A DNA stretch of 64,000 bases from Bacteroidota bacterium (GCA_018267575.1 JAFDYF010000056.1:186001-250000); one strand, 5' to 3'. Shown: positions 9,201 through 17,870, counted from the first letter of the stretch. The notes: generated from the letters alone by a model not told the origin. Translations and numbers: made by a program.

Positions 9201-11097
9201 TGTGGATACGCCGGTGCACTCCTATGCATTGCCCGGTAATTTTACCACGGGACTGATCGTGACCAGTCATGGCGGCTGTACGGACACTGCTTCTACCATC
9301 AATATCCGCATATTGGGACCTGTTGGTTCCTTTACTTATTCGCCTACTATTGGATGCCATACATTGCCAGTGAATTTTACCCTGCAGTCCAGCAGTGATA
9401 TCAAAATATATACTTGGATATTTAGTCCTACGCAATCCAGATCTACCAATGTGCCACATTATGACAACTGGGTCTATGATTCAATTGGAGTATACACACC
9501 CTATGTAGTATTGCAGGATACCAGTGGGTGTAACGTCCCCATCAAAGGAGATACACCGATTATTGTTTCGGGATCCAGGCCCAATTTTACGGTGGATAAA
9601 CCCATTCTTTGCGATAGTGGCACGGTGCAGTTCACCAGTGATACGGCCAACATGTACGGAACCCTCGCTAGTCAGGTTTGGGATTTTGGGGATGGGCAAA
9701 CGGTAACTGCCTTAAATCCTTCGCATATTTATTCATCGCCAGGTTTGTATCCGGTCAAGCTTGTCAATATCATGCAGCCCAGTTGCCCAGATAGCATAAC
9801 CAAAAACGATTTTATAAAAGTAGTGGCAAGTCCATCGATTGGCATCACGGGCGATTCTGCGAAATGTGTACCCGCCACCATGAATTTTCAGGGAGTGATC
9901 CTCAAATATGATAGCTCTGCCTTTAAATGGAATTGGGTTTTTGGCAATGGCAAAACCGATACCACGCAAATACCACCGGCGCAAATTTTCCCCGTTGCAG
10001 GGCCCGATACTGTGAAATTGACCGCAACCAATAGCAGTGGCTGTGCTACCACCGTTTCCAAACCCATTAGTATTGATTCCATTTCGGTAACCAATGCGGG
10101 GCCCGATACCGCGATATGTTTGGGGACAAATGCGTATTTGCACGCTTCTTCTTCCGATCCATCGGCTAGTTTCCAATGGTTGCCACCAGCCAATGGAAGT
10201 ACTCTAAGTTGTACCGTCTGTTATAATCCAGTTGTTACAGCTCCTGTTACCACTACTTTTTATGTGCAGAGCACCAATGTGGCTGGTTGCCCAACCATGG
10301 ATTCGGTGGTGGTTACCGTAGTGCAACCCTCTACGCTCAATATCACCCCCTCCACCGATTCACTTTGTTTGGGTCAGAGCGTTCAACTTTTTGCTTCGGG
10401 GCAACAGGTATATGCCTGGACCCCTGCTGCGGGCTTAAGCAACCCTTCAATCAGCAACCCGATAGCCAGGCCAGATACCACAACCACTTATACCGTTACA
10501 GCTTCTGATAGTTTGTTCTGTTTTCCCAAAACGGCTTCAGCAGTAGTATCGGTGTTCAAATACCCTACGGTAAGCATCACACCCCATGTAACAGATATTT
10601 TGGTAGGCGGGTCTTATCAAATAACGGCTACGGCCTCAGCTGATGTTGATTCAATCAATTGGATGCCTACTATTGGGCTTTCATGTACCAACTGTCTCAA
10701 CCCATTGGCGACGCCCACGAGTACCACTATCTATAAAGTGAATGTGCTGAACAATGGTAATTGCCCAGCATCTGATAGTATTAAAATTATTGTGCTTTGT
10801 AATGGCACCAATTTATTTGTGCCGAATACATTTTCACCAAATGGTGATGGGGTGAACGATTGGTTTTATGTTCAGGGCAAGGGTCTTAGTACCATACAAT
10901 CCCTACGGATTTTTGATCGTTGGGGTGAAATGGTATTTGAGAAAAAGGATTTTACCCCTAATGTTCCTGAGCAGGGATGGGATGGCAATTTCAAAGGCAA
11001 AAAAGCCCCCAGCGATGTTTATGTATATACCCTTGAAGTGGTTTGCGAAAATTCTCAGGTGGTAAAATATAATGGCAATGTTGCATTAGTGAGATGA
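6214..11097 (+). CDS. Giant PKD-repeat surface protein with T9SS type B sorting domain (CHU_C family)
   Basis: A 1627-aa secreted protein: signal peptide (about 1-19), then about fifteen tandem PKD domains recognised by W-D-F-G-D/N-G cores spaced about 80-90 residues (one, near 1070, is degenerate with WIFSP). Three Cys-containing Ig-like repeats ending in TTTFYV, TTTYTV and STTIYKV follow. The last about 90 residues match the gliding-motility-associated C-terminal domain (VPNTFSPNGDGVNDWF ... IFDRWGEMVFE ... GWDGNFKGK ... YVYTLEV). That domain directs export by the type IX system as a type B substrate. PKD arrays usually act in adhesion or polysaccharide contact. The longest frame starts with TTG 6208; ATG 6214 is chosen. 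The PorP/SprF gene follows 18 bases later, the usual partner. Confidence 0.93.
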   Translation: MKLFFLFCALAGAFFAKGQTASFTIPAAKLCGPNTPIQFTNTSTGVTATTTYFWDFGNGQTSPLANPNQIFSPGPYTVTLTINVNGVISKASKDIIVNQNPIVKFTASDTAGCFPLTVQFDPNGTIAGAGTATVTSWSWDFGDGSPFSTQKTPTHIYRLAAAFTVTLTVVNSDGCKSSLPDSAYIKIPNGVIDTFSIITSAACKLPITLNTNNLSSGPGSMTYTWDFGDGTPPVNALNTPHTYNTPNTYNIKLIAVSSKGCSDSLTIPTQISGGNVQSNFTPTPDTICVNGTINFANISTPKPTNSTWDFGNGTSSNLVDPLPVTYTTANTFPVKLTNIFGACIDSVIKNVVVLNSPLANFSASPTIGCDPVFTVNFTDQSTGASSWLWNFGDGTTSNLSNPVHTYQNYGTYQVSLQVANGGACSNMLPKPMFIRTAAPNIKLDSLNSRGCRPFTYTPSIIGNPIDGIKSYNWSFGDGTTSTSATPGPHLYSNAGVYVVKLTITTNGGCTATAIDTVKVGTIKPVVTASANPTSVCVGNPVNFTGSATNNPDQWFWTFGDGGTSTQPNTSYTYKAPGNLTATLRAYVQGCNDSAQITIKVNPPLAKFGYTYTCNSSNTPTFNFVDSSIGADISKWDFGDGTIYTNPTGPITHTFTSGGPIYTVTLTVTNNASGCTNSVSLPVKTGSSITALSASPSKPCVNSPVVFSSTGINPADFSNSRWYFDFGDGDTSGYDFNSFRTHIYTKPGSYTATVIITNVVSHCNVTGAVPVVVSGPIANFNANDTSSCTSYSAIFNDLSIADGTHAITSWTWDFGDGSPLYTYSSKQATVSHPYTKQGIYTVKLIVTDASGCTDSLVKTNYITVSLPSVAFTTLDSLSCPGSPIQFVNNSKGYGLTYQWHFGDATPTTDTSSSISPTHIYPIGSFKPTLTITDQFGCTLTTNGNYNIRVDTPYAAFHLVNPTDTFASCPPLNVGFVFTGSYYKSLKWIFGDGGISSIVDTPVHSYALPGNFTTGLIVTSHGGCTDTASTINIRILGPVGSFTYSPTIGCHTLPVNFTLQSSSDIKIYTWIFSPTQSRSTNVPHYDNWVYDSIGVYTPYVVLQDTSGCNVPIKGDTPIIVSGSRPNFTVDKPILCDSGTVQFTSDTANMYGTLASQVWDFGDGQTVTALNPSHIYSSPGLYPVKLVNIMQPSCPDSITKNDFIKVVASPSIGITGDSAKCVPATMNFQGVILKYDSSAFKWNWVFGNGKTDTTQIPPAQIFPVAGPDTVKLTATNSSGCATTVSKPISIDSISVTNAGPDTAICLGTNAYLHASSSDPSASFQWLPPANGSTLSCTVCYNPVVTAPVTTTFYVQSTNVAGCPTMDSVVVTVVQPSTLNITPSTDSLCLGQSVQLFASGQQVYAWTPAAGLSNPSISNPIARPDTTTTYTVTASDSLFCFPKTASAVVSVFKYPTVSITPHVTDILVGGSYQITATASADVDSINWMPTIGLSCTNCLNPLATPTSTTIYKVNVLNNGNCPASDSIKIIVLCNGTNLFVPNTFSPNGDGVNDWFYVQGKGLSTIQSLRIFDRWGEMVFEKKDFTPNVPEQGWDGNFKGKKAPSDVYVYTLEVVCENSQVVKYNGNVALVR

Positions 11098-11115
11098 CCT
11101 GAGTAATTAAAAACA

Positions 11116-12147
11116 ATGAAGCTGATCTATAAAAAATATATAGTTTTCTTTTGCCTGCTGATGGTGGCTTTGTCCTCCTTTTCGCAGGATATCCATTTTT
11201 CCCAATTTTCGGAAGCCCCACTACTGCGTAACCCTTCTTTGGCGGGTTTGTATGAGGGCGACTATCGGGTGCAGGGTGTGTATCGCGATCAGTGGAACAG
11301 TATCACGAATGCCTATAGGTCTGGTTCATTCAATGCAGAGTATAAAAAACCAGTGGGTGGCAATAGCAATGATTTTTTTACAGCAGGCCTGCAGTGCCTA
11401 TTCGATAAGGCTGGCACGGTGGGGCTGTCGACCACCGAATTGTTGCCCGCCATCAATTATCACAAATCATTGAGCAATGCAAAAACCATGTTTTTGTCAT
11501 TGGGTTTTATGGGCGGATATGTGCAAAAATCAATTGACCGATCAAAAGTCACGACGAGTAACCAATTCAACAATGGGGTTTTCAATCCATCTATCGCCGA
11601 TGGGGAAACTTTTCCATCCGCCAATATCCATTATTGGGATGCCAGTGTGGGAATGAGTTTCAATACCAGTTTTGGCAGAGACCAACGCAACAGTATGTTT
11701 GTGGGTCTTTCTTATCAGCATCTGAACCGCCCAAAAAATAATTTTTATTTAAGTAATATTGAGTTGGATCCAAAATATGTGCTTTCCGTAGGCGTTAAAG
11801 TAGCAATTAATGAATATTCCTATGTAACCATGCAAGGTGACTATTCCATGCAGGGGGCATTTAGGGAAGCCATCGGTGGAGCATTGTACTCCTATAAGTT
11901 GCAAGATCCGGTAAACCCCAAATATATCATTAGCCTCGGCTCTTATTTTCGATGGAGCGATGCGATGGTGCCCATGATAAAATTAGAAATGAAACCGCTT
12001 GCCGTGTCGATCAGCTATGATGTAAACCTATCGCAATTGAAACCCGCCAGCTTGGGCCAGGGTGGGGTTGAGCTTTCCATGACCTATATCGGTTTTCTGG
12101 AACGCATTGATGGTGCCAAGTATAGAATGAACAGCCCTCATTTTTGA
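11116..12147 (+). CDS. PorP/SprF family type IX secretion membrane protein
   Basis: A 343-aa outer-membrane beta-barrel protein. It has a signal peptide (about 1-23, ending SSFSQ) and the family-typical start DIHFSQFSEAPLLRNPSLAGL, followed by amphipathic strands rich in Gly, Tyr and Asn to the C-terminus. PorP/SprF proteins are lipoprotein-free barrels encoded next to type B T9SS substrates; SprF of Flavobacterium is needed for secretion of the adhesin SprB. Encoded 18 bases after the PKD/CHU_C gene on the same strand, it is very likely the dedicated partner of that protein (inference from the known pairing). Confidence 0.9.
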   Translation: MKLIYKKYIVFFCLLMVALSSFSQDIHFSQFSEAPLLRNPSLAGLYEGDYRVQGVYRDQWNSITNAYRSGSFNAEYKKPVGGNSNDFFTAGLQCLFDKAGTVGLSTTELLPAINYHKSLSNAKTMFLSLGFMGGYVQKSIDRSKVTTSNQFNNGVFNPSIADGETFPSANIHYWDASVGMSFNTSFGRDQRNSMFVGLSYQHLNRPKNNFYLSNIELDPKYVLSVGVKVAINEYSYVTMQGDYSMQGAFREAIGGALYSYKLQDPVNPKYIISLGSYFRWSDAMVPMIKLEMKPLAVSISYDVNLSQLKPASLGQGGVELSMTYIGFLERIDGAKYRMNSPHF

Positions 12148-12216
12148 TTTGTATTTGGTTGGTAACTATTGGGTTATAAAAATATATTTCGTTAACAAAC
12201 AAATATTTATTTTTGC

Positions 12217-12246
12217 TTTGATTTCGTAAGGATGTTTGTAAATTTG
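12217..12246 (+). promoter_or_regulatory. Bacteroidota-type promoter for the T9SS mini-protein
   Basis: TTTG (12217-12220) and TAAATTTG (12239-12246) are separated by 18 bases. This is close to the known consensus TTTG-N19-TAnnTTTG of the Bacteroidota housekeeping sigma factor. Transcription would start near 12252, leaving a 5' leader of about 35 bases before ATG 12286. Confidence 0.65.
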
Positions 12247-12285
12247 GTATAAGTATCTGAATTGAAAAACTAATCTAAGTCGCTG

Positions 12286-12624
12286 ATGAAGATTTTCTAC
12301 TTAATGTGTATCATGTTGTTTGCGTTTGTTGGTGCTCGGGCACAAACGCATTTCCCTTCATCGCAGGACAATGAATCTACCCACGTAAAGTTTTACCCCA
12401 ACCCCGCTACTTCCTTTATCAATTTTGAGTTTAACAAAGAAAATAATAAGCCCTATACTTTTCAGATATTCAATTTCATGGGAAGAAAAGTATATGAATC
12501 GTCAACAGAAGGTTCTAAAATTATGGTCAACCTTACTGAATTCACTAGGGGCATCTATATCTTCCAACTAAAGGACCAGAATGGCAATGTGCTGGAGTCT
12601 AGCAAATTTCAAGTAAACAAATAA
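12286..12624 (+). CDS. Mini-protein consisting of signal peptide plus T9SS type A sorting domain
   Basis: A 112-aa protein. Residues 1-19 are a signal peptide (ending GARAQ), a short linker of about 15 residues follows, and residues about 34-111 match the T9SS type A C-terminal domain: VKFYPNPATSFINFEF, then IFNFMGRKVYES, then LTEFTRGIYIFQL and a final Lys-rich strand. There is essentially no cargo. It has its own strong promoter at 12217-12246 and is not part of the preceding operon. It may be a small secreted or surface-attached protein in its own right, or a regulator or competitor of the secretion machinery (inference). Confidence 0.85.
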   Translation: MKIFYLMCIMLFAFVGARAQTHFPSSQDNESTHVKFYPNPATSFINFEFNKENNKPYTFQIFNFMGRKVYESSTEGSKIMVNLTEFTRGIYIFQLKDQNGNVLESSKFQVNK

Positions 12625-12638
12625 CATATTTTCTTTTT

Positions 12639-13811
12639 CTACAATACCTGAACGATTAAAAATTTCAGGTAGTTGGTATTTTCCATCGACCTAATAATAG
12701 GGTGGTCTGCAGATTGTGATTGGAAAACAACCTGCCTTATTTTTCTTTTGGCATCTTTGGCGGCGGACTCAATAGTATTCAAAAAGACTTCTGGTTTTAC
12801 CAAGTTGGTACAAGAGGAAGTCACCAAAAAACCACCTTTCTTCAACAGTTTGATACCACGAAGGTTAATCTCCTTATAACCTTTTATCGCGTTGTCAATC
12901 GATTCCCTGCTCTTGGTAAAAGCAGGCGGGTCCAGCATAACCACATCATATTGTTTGTTTTCCTTGCTAAATTGTTTTAGCACATCAAAAGCATTGACTG
13001 CATCAAAGCGGCAAATATCCTGCAGGCCATTAAGCAGGGCATTTTTTCTTGAACTTTCGATGGCCGCTTCGGAAATATCAAGTCCAAGTACGCTTTTGGC
13101 ACCATAATGAGCGGCATGGATCTCAAAACTCCCCGTATAGCAAAATGCACCAAGCACATCGGCACCTTTTACAATATGCTGGATGGCTTTTCTATTATCC
13201 TGCTGATCTAGGAAGAACCCCGTTTTCTGTCCATGCTCGATATCTACATGAAAGCGTAAACCGTTTTCATTGATGATGATATTTGTATCAAAGGGGGCAG
13301 AAAGAAATCCTTTTTTTTGTGTCAATCCTTCCAGTTCCCTTACGGGCACATCGTTCCGCTCGTAAATGCCTTTGGGTTGGAAAATTTTTTCCAATGCGTT
13401 CACGATGGAATCTTTCCAAACCTCCATGCCCAAGGCTAGGGTCTGTATTACCAAATAATCATTGAACTTATCGATGATGAGCGCGGGCAAAAAATCAGCT
13501 TCCCCAAAAACCAATCTGCAGTTTTCGGTATAACCAATTTTTTGGCGATAGTCCCAGGCCTCCTTAATTTTTCTTTCAAAAAACAAAGCATCTATTGTTT
13601 CATTTTTATCACGGGTCAGCAAGCGGGCCAGGATCTGGGATTTGGGGTTGATATAAGCCCGGCCAATAAATTTTTTATCGTGTGCGAACACTTCGGCCAG
13701 TTCGCCACCAACGGGGTTTCCTTCCACCCTTTCCACTTCATTGGCAAATATCCAGGGATGCCCTTGGGCGATGCGTTGACTGATCTTGTTTCTTAAATGA
13801 ATGGTAATCAT
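12639..13811 (-). CDS. rlmI: Class I SAM-dependent rRNA methyltransferase, RlmI-like
   Basis: A 390-aa protein with an N-terminal PUA domain (about 1-75; RIAQGHPWIFANEVERVEG), a linker, and a Rossmann SAM-binding domain. Motif I is DVLGAFCYTGSFEIHAA (about 215-232), and LDPPAFTKS (about 290) is the substrate-base loop. The C-terminal CSCTNL-type segment here reads SSCTNLVKPEVF. RlmI methylates 23S rRNA C1962 (m5C) in E. coli; Bacteroidota homologues are assumed to do the same. The frame is open from 13907, but ATG 13811 gives the conserved start. It diverges from grpE. Confidence 0.85.
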   Translation of the reverse strand: MITIHLRNKISQRIAQGHPWIFANEVERVEGNPVGGELAEVFAHDKKFIGRAYINPKSQILARLLTRDKNETIDALFFERKIKEAWDYRQKIGYTENCRLVFGEADFLPALIIDKFNDYLVIQTLALGMEVWKDSIVNALEKIFQPKGIYERNDVPVRELEGLTQKKGFLSAPFDTNIIINENGLRFHVDIEHGQKTGFFLDQQDNRKAIQHIVKGADVLGAFCYTGSFEIHAAHYGAKSVLGLDISEAAIESSRKNALLNGLQDICRFDAVNAFDVLKQFSKENKQYDVVMLDPPAFTKSRESIDNAIKGYKEINLRGIKLLKKGGFLVTSSCTNLVKPEVFLNTIESAAKDAKRKIRQVVFQSQSADHPIIRSMENTNYLKFLIVQVL

Positions 13812-13887
13812 TGGGCAAAAATAAGCGTTGCTGACTGGAATGCTGGAAATAGGCCATATTGCAAGACAATTTGTCCTTAATATTAAG

Positions 13888-13918
13888 CTTGGCAAAATAA
13901 TTGACAAGCTTAACTTTG
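13888..13918 (+). promoter_or_regulatory. Promoter of the grpE-dnaJ operon
   Basis: CTTG (13888-13891), 19 bases, then TAACTTTG (13911-13918) followed by CG: a near-perfect Bacteroidota promoter (-33 TTTG, -7 TAnnTTTGC). The predicted start near 13924 leaves only a 12-13 base leader to ATG 13937. No CIRCE-type inverted repeat is visible. Confidence 0.65.
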
Positions 13919-13936
13919 CGAGAATTTCTAAAAATT

Positions 13937-14524
13937 ATGAAAGAAAAAAATATTAAAAATAACGACCATCCGTTCAACGGTTTGAATGAGAACGAAATTG
14001 ATTCTTCGGCTGGCATCAATTCGGATGAAAGCATGTCAGGGAGTGCTTATCTGAATGACCAATTGGAAGAGGACAATGAAAACGAAAAATTGGCAGCGGA
14101 GCTTCAGGAACAGAAGGATAAATACTTGCGGCTGGTGGCTGAATTTGATAATTACCGAAAGCGTACTGCCAAAGAGCGTATTGAGCTTATACAGACGGCT
14201 GGGCGAGAGGTGATCAGTTCTTTGCTGGATGTATTGGATGATGCCGAGCGTGCCGAAAAGCAGCTTCAAAACACTTCAGATGTGCCCAAGGCGCTTGAAG
14301 GTGTCCAATTGGTATTTAATAAACTCAGGTCGGTATTGCAAAGCAAGGGGCTTAAGCAGATGGAAAGTATCAACACCGATTTTGATGTGGAGAAACATGA
14401 AGCCATTACAGAGATTCCCGCCCCCAACGACAAGCTTAAGGGTAAGGTGGTGGATGAAGTGCAAAAAGGGTATTATCTGAACGACAAACTGATCCGTTTC
14501 GCCAAAGTAGTGGTGGGCAAATAA
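13937..14524 (+). CDS. grpE: GrpE nucleotide exchange factor
   Basis: A 195-aa co-chaperone that releases ADP from DnaK. An acidic, disordered N-terminus (about 1-45) is followed by the long dimerising coiled coil (LAAELQEQKDKYLRLVAEFDNYRKRT, about 50-75) and the C-terminal beta-wing (DVEKHEAITEIPAPNDKLKGKVVDEVQKGYYLNDKLIRFAKVVVGK, about 150-195) characteristic of GrpE. The frame is open from TTG 13901, but that codon lies inside the promoter, so ATG 13937 is chosen. It is followed by dnaJ 105 bases downstream on the same strand. Confidence 0.95.
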   Translation: MKEKNIKNNDHPFNGLNENEIDSSAGINSDESMSGSAYLNDQLEEDNENEKLAAELQEQKDKYLRLVAEFDNYRKRTAKERIELIQTAGREVISSLLDVLDDAERAEKQLQNTSDVPKALEGVQLVFNKLRSVLQSKGLKQMESINTDFDVEKHEAITEIPAPNDKLKGKVVDEVQKGYYLNDKLIRFAKVVVGK

Positions 14525-14629
14525 TTTGATTATAGCAAATGGTTGATATGCTTTAAACAACCAAATTCTAATTTTTCAATTAGACCCATTTTAAAAGCAT
14601 ATTAGCACATTCTTACATTAGCAATATTT

Positions 14630-15787
14630 ATGTCAAAAAGAGATTATTACGAAATATTGGGGGTTTCCAAAACGGCTTCCGCAGAGGAGGTCAAGAAGGC
14701 CTACCGAAAAGTGGCGATGCAATTTCACCCCGACAGAAATCCCGGCGATAAAGCGGCCGAAGAAAAATTCAAAGAAGCGGCAGAAGCGTATGAAGTGCTG
14801 AGCGATGCTGATAAAAGGGCTCAATACGATCGTTATGGCCATGCTGGGCTCAACAATGGAAGGGGCGGTTTTGGTGGCGGCACTGGCAATATGGATGATA
14901 TCTTCAGCCAGTTCGGCGACATCTTTGGGGATGATGTTTTCGGTAGCTTTTTTGGAGGTGGCAGAAGGGGTGGCGGCGGAGCCAGGGCTAGGGGAGTGCG
15001 AGGCAGCAACCTGCGTGTGAAGATAAAATTGAACTATGAGGAGATTGCAAAAGGGGTAACCAAAAATATCCGGGTAAAAAAATATGTAAGCTGTAGCACT
15101 TGTGGCGGCAGCGGTGCAAAAGATAAAGGGAGCATCCAAACTTGCGGCACCTGCGGTGGCAGCGGCCAAGTAAGAAGGGTTAGCAATACTTTTTTGGGGC
15201 AAATGCAAACGGTGACCACTTGTCCCACTTGTAACGGCGAGGGCACAACGGTAACGGCCAAATGCAATAGCTGTAAAGGTGAAGGCCGGGTTTATGGAGA
15301 AGAGACCGTAACCATTGATATACCCGCTGGTGTACAGGAAGGCATGCAGTTGAGTGTAGGTGGTAGGGGAAATGCGGGAGAGCGTGGTGGCCCTAATGGC
15401 GATCTGATTGTATTAATTGAGGAAGAACAGCACGAAGAGCTTCACCGCGATGGATTGAATGTGGCTTTTGAACTCTATATCAGCTTTACCGATGCTGCTT
15501 TTGGTACCCAGCTTGAAGTGCCCACTATTGATGGCAAGGCAAAAATCAAAATACCTGCAGGCACTCAAAGTGGAAAAATATTCCGATTGAAAGGGAAAGG
15601 TTTCCCCGGTGTAAACTCCTATGAGAAAGGAGATCAGTTGATCCACGTCAATGTATGGACGCCACAACATCTTACTGCAGAAGAAAAAACGATGCTGGAA
15701 AAATTAAACGCTTCACCCAATTTTCAGCCTAAGCCAGATAAGAACGAGCGAGGCTTTTTTGATAGGGTAAGGGAGATGTTTAGTTAG
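14630..15787 (+). CDS. dnaJ: Chaperone DnaJ
   Basis: A 385-aa type A J-protein. It has a J domain (about 3-70) with the HPD motif in [10 protein letters not shown], a Gly/Phe-rich linker (about 75-130) and four CxxCxGxG zinc-binding repeats (about 155-220: [32 protein letters not shown]). Beta-sandwich substrate-binding domains run to about 365. It stimulates DnaK ATPase and delivers clients. Same operon as grpE, so probably transcribed from the promoter at 13888-13918. Confidence 0.97.
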   Translation: MSKRDYYEILGVSKTASAEEVKKAYRKVAMQFHPDRNPGDKAAEEKFKEAAEAYEVLSDADKRAQYDRYGHAGLNNGRGGFGGGTGNMDDIFSQFGDIFGDDVFGSFFGGGRRGGGGARARGVRGSNLRVKIKLNYEEIAKGVTKNIRVKKYVSCSTCGGSGAKDKGSIQTCGTCGGSGQVRRVSNTFLGQMQTVTTCPTCNGEGTTVTAKCNSCKGEGRVYGEETVTIDIPAGVQEGMQLSVGGRGNAGERGGPNGDLIVLIEEEQHEELHRDGLNVAFELYISFTDAAFGTQLEVPTIDGKAKIKIPAGTQSGKIFRLKGKGFPGVNSYEKGDQLIHVNVWTPQHLTAEEKTMLEKLNASPNFQPKPDKNERGFFDRVREMFS

Positions 15788-15915
15788 TCGGGAGTCGAAG
15801 TCTTTAGTCGGGAGTAGATAGTCAAAATAGAGTAGTTAATAGTCTGTAGTATAAATTATTCATGCGCTGTTCAGAACTTTCGACTCCGAACTCTGGACTC
15901 ACAACTCCGAACTCC
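15786..15915. repeat. Intergenic GGAGTC-unit repeat with inverted halves
   Basis: The left part (about 15786-15818) has two copies of AGTCGGGAGT. The right part (about 15877-15919) is built from the complement, ACTCCGAACTC and similar units. The two halves can fold back over about 60 bases and lie between dnaJ (+) and the convergent esterase gene. Similar unit-based repeats occur at 17731-17782 and 24266-24303. Confidence 0.6.
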
Positions 15916-16716
15916 CTACTCCTTCCCCCATCCCCATTTCAAAAAATCGGGCATGGCCCTGGCCCAAGTTTCCACATCGTGTTTTCCATCATCTATTTGC
16001 AGGTAGTGTATATCCGTTTCGAGGTTATATCCTTTTTTCACCAACTCTTTAATCAGATCTAGGGTATCGTCGATGGAGTCGATGATGCCGTTATGGTTGC
16101 GGTCTTCTTCCTCATCGCCAGCACCACATTCAAAAAAAAATTTTAGCCAAGGATAATAATTGCCATTCCTAATCTGCTGGTGCATGATCCGGTCTGTATC
16201 GTCATTATAAGTGGGGTCGTCTTGATCCTTACTGCGCCACCAAAGCGAACCGGAAAAAACCCCCACTTTAGAAAAGGCTTCGGGGTAGTTCCATGCAATA
16301 TCCAAGGCACTCAATGCGCCCAATGAAAATCCAGCAAAAGATTTTTCTTTGAATTCCGGTATCTGAAAATGGGTTCTGATAAAAGGAAGCAGTTCTTCAA
16401 AAATAAAACGGGTATAGGCTGAGGCTTTAGCACCCCTGCCCTTATAATCCAGAATTTTGGCAGTGCCATATTCATTCTTCCGATCCTTGCCAGCATGGAT
16501 ACCTACACATAAAAGGGGGGAAATAAATTTTTCATTGTAGAGCTCATCGAGCATCTCTTGGAGTCCCAGTTTTTCTAGGTCCTGCCCATCATTGATCAAC
16601 AGCAGGCTAATTTCAGAACTATCCTGAACATCTGACGGCAAATAAAAATCAACCTGAACATCACGGGCCAGAAATGCAGATTGCAACAATCTGTCTTCTT
16701 TAATTAATATACTCAT
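15916..16716 (-). CDS. Alpha/beta-hydrolase fold esterase (putative esterase, D-type)
   Basis: A 266-aa cytosolic hydrolase without a signal peptide. GFSLGALSALD (about 130-140) is the nucleophile elbow with the catalytic Ser, and DDGKHDVETW (about 245-255) supplies the His; an acidic residue between them completes the triad. An unusual insertion, DRNHNGIIDSIDD (about 205-217), looks like an EF-hand/dockerin calcium loop. ATG 16716 is preferred over the longer frame to 16767. It is divergent from the second esterase and the ligase genes. Substrate unknown; it could hydrolyse or transfer the product made by the neighbouring ligases (inference). Confidence 0.75.
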   Translation of the reverse strand: MSILIKEDRLLQSAFLARDVQVDFYLPSDVQDSSEISLLLINDGQDLEKLGLQEMLDELYNEKFISPLLCVGIHAGKDRKNEYGTAKILDYKGRGAKASAYTRFIFEELLPFIRTHFQIPEFKEKSFAGFSLGALSALDIAWNYPEAFSKVGVFSGSLWWRSKDQDDPTYNDDTDRIMHQQIRNGNYYPWLKFFFECGAGDEEEDRNHNGIIDSIDDTLDLIKELVKKGYNLETDIHYLQIDDGKHDVETWARAMPDFLKWGWGKE

Positions 16717-17014
16717 GCAATGGGTAGCTCTTTTGGTTAGCAGCCTTTTCCTGAAAACAAAGTGCAAATAAACAATTTATTCGCTACATCTGCGGGTAAA
16801 GGGGTTGAATAATGGATTTGTTTGTTTGTTTTATTAAAAATAAATTTGGTTGGCTCTATTCTAATATCAATCAAGCCCATCTTACGGATCAAAACTAGTT
16901 AACTAATCATCCGTTTTCTTGGCAAAGGGAAGGAGCCGATAGTTAACGATCAAATGAATGGTATAGTATCAAAAAATTAGTACAGTCTTTGTCAAACATC
17001 CATATTTAGTATTT

Positions 17015-17728
17015 ATGGCAATACAAGAAGCTTATCACAAATGGTATTCACCTGCAATCGGAAGGGATTTTGAAATGTTGGTTTTTGGTGATGCTGGTCA
17101 GCCGGTTATTTTGTTCCCTACATCCAAAGGCAGCTATTACCAAAATAAAGATGAAGGACTGATTGAAGCAGTTCGTTGGTTTGTTGAAAATGGGAAGGTG
17201 AAAATTTATTGTCCTGATAGCATTGATGCAGATAGCTGGTATAATAAATCAGTGTATCCCGCTATAAGGGCATATAATCATACGCTCTATGATAAACTCA
17301 TTTTACAAGAGGTGGTGAGCCGTGCGCAAAATGAAACTGGTTATCAAAAAGTGGTCACAGCCGGTTGTAGTTTTGGTGGCTATCATGCAGTGAACTTTGC
17401 CTTTAGGCATCCAGATATAACCAGTTATTGTTTTTCGATGAGTGGTGCTTTTGATGTGCGACAGTTCATGGATGGTTATTATGACGATAATGTTTATTTC
17501 AATAACCCGCCCGATTTTATTCCCAACGATAATAATCCCGATTTATGGAAAATGGGCATAGTATTGGGTACGGCAGAATTTGATAGTTGCAAAGAAGATA
17601 ATGAGAGATTGAGTGGCATCCTTCACCAAAAGAACATATCGCATTGGCTCGATATTCGGGCAAATGAAAAGCATGATTGGCCTGTGTGGAGGCTCATGTT
17701 CCCTCAATATCTATCGTTGATAAAATAG
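17015..17728 (+). CDS. Esterase family protein (alpha/beta hydrolase)
   Basis: A 237-aa alpha/beta hydrolase. The start is MAIQEAYHKWYSPAIGRDFEML with an early strand/oxyanion region (VILFPTSKGSYYQNKDEGL). The nucleophile elbow is AGCSFGGYHA (about 118-127, Ser), and the catalytic His is probably in NEKHDWPVWR (about 220). It is a small uncharacterised esterase family, related to the other esterase at 15916-16716 only by fold. The ATP-grasp gene begins 142 bases downstream on the same strand and a carboxylate-amine ligase follows, so it belongs to the putative amide-ligase locus. Confidence 0.75.
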   Translation: MAIQEAYHKWYSPAIGRDFEMLVFGDAGQPVILFPTSKGSYYQNKDEGLIEAVRWFVENGKVKIYCPDSIDADSWYNKSVYPAIRAYNHTLYDKLILQEVVSRAQNETGYQKVVTAGCSFGGYHAVNFAFRHPDITSYCFSMSGAFDVRQFMDGYYDDNVYFNNPPDFIPNDNNPDLWKMGIVLGTAEFDSCKEDNERLSGILHQKNISHWLDIRANEKHDWPVWRLMFPQYLSLIK

Positions 17729-17730
17729 AT

Positions 17731-17782
17731 GGAAAAGTCAGGAAGTCCGGAAGACGGGATGTCCGAAAATCGGGAAGAAGGG
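17731..17782. repeat. Intergenic GGAAGTC-unit repeat
   Basis: Tandem degenerate units of about 8-11 bases (GTCAGGAAGTC, CGGAAGAC, GGGATGTC, GAAAATCGGGAAG) lie between the esterase stop and the ATP-grasp gene. The same pattern occurs in reverse orientation at 24266-24303. Confidence 0.55.
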
Positions 17783-17870
17783 CTTGAATTGAAATATGAT
17801 TGGCGTATTAGTAACAGTCAATGATGCTGAGCCCAATAGTATAGGAAAAATAACTTTTAAAATAGATTTT

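Noticed and set aside
6214..11097. Tandem repeats in the PKD gene as a mobile element
   Set aside because: Repeated WDFGDG cores are protein domains with diverged DNA, with no inverted ends or transposase.
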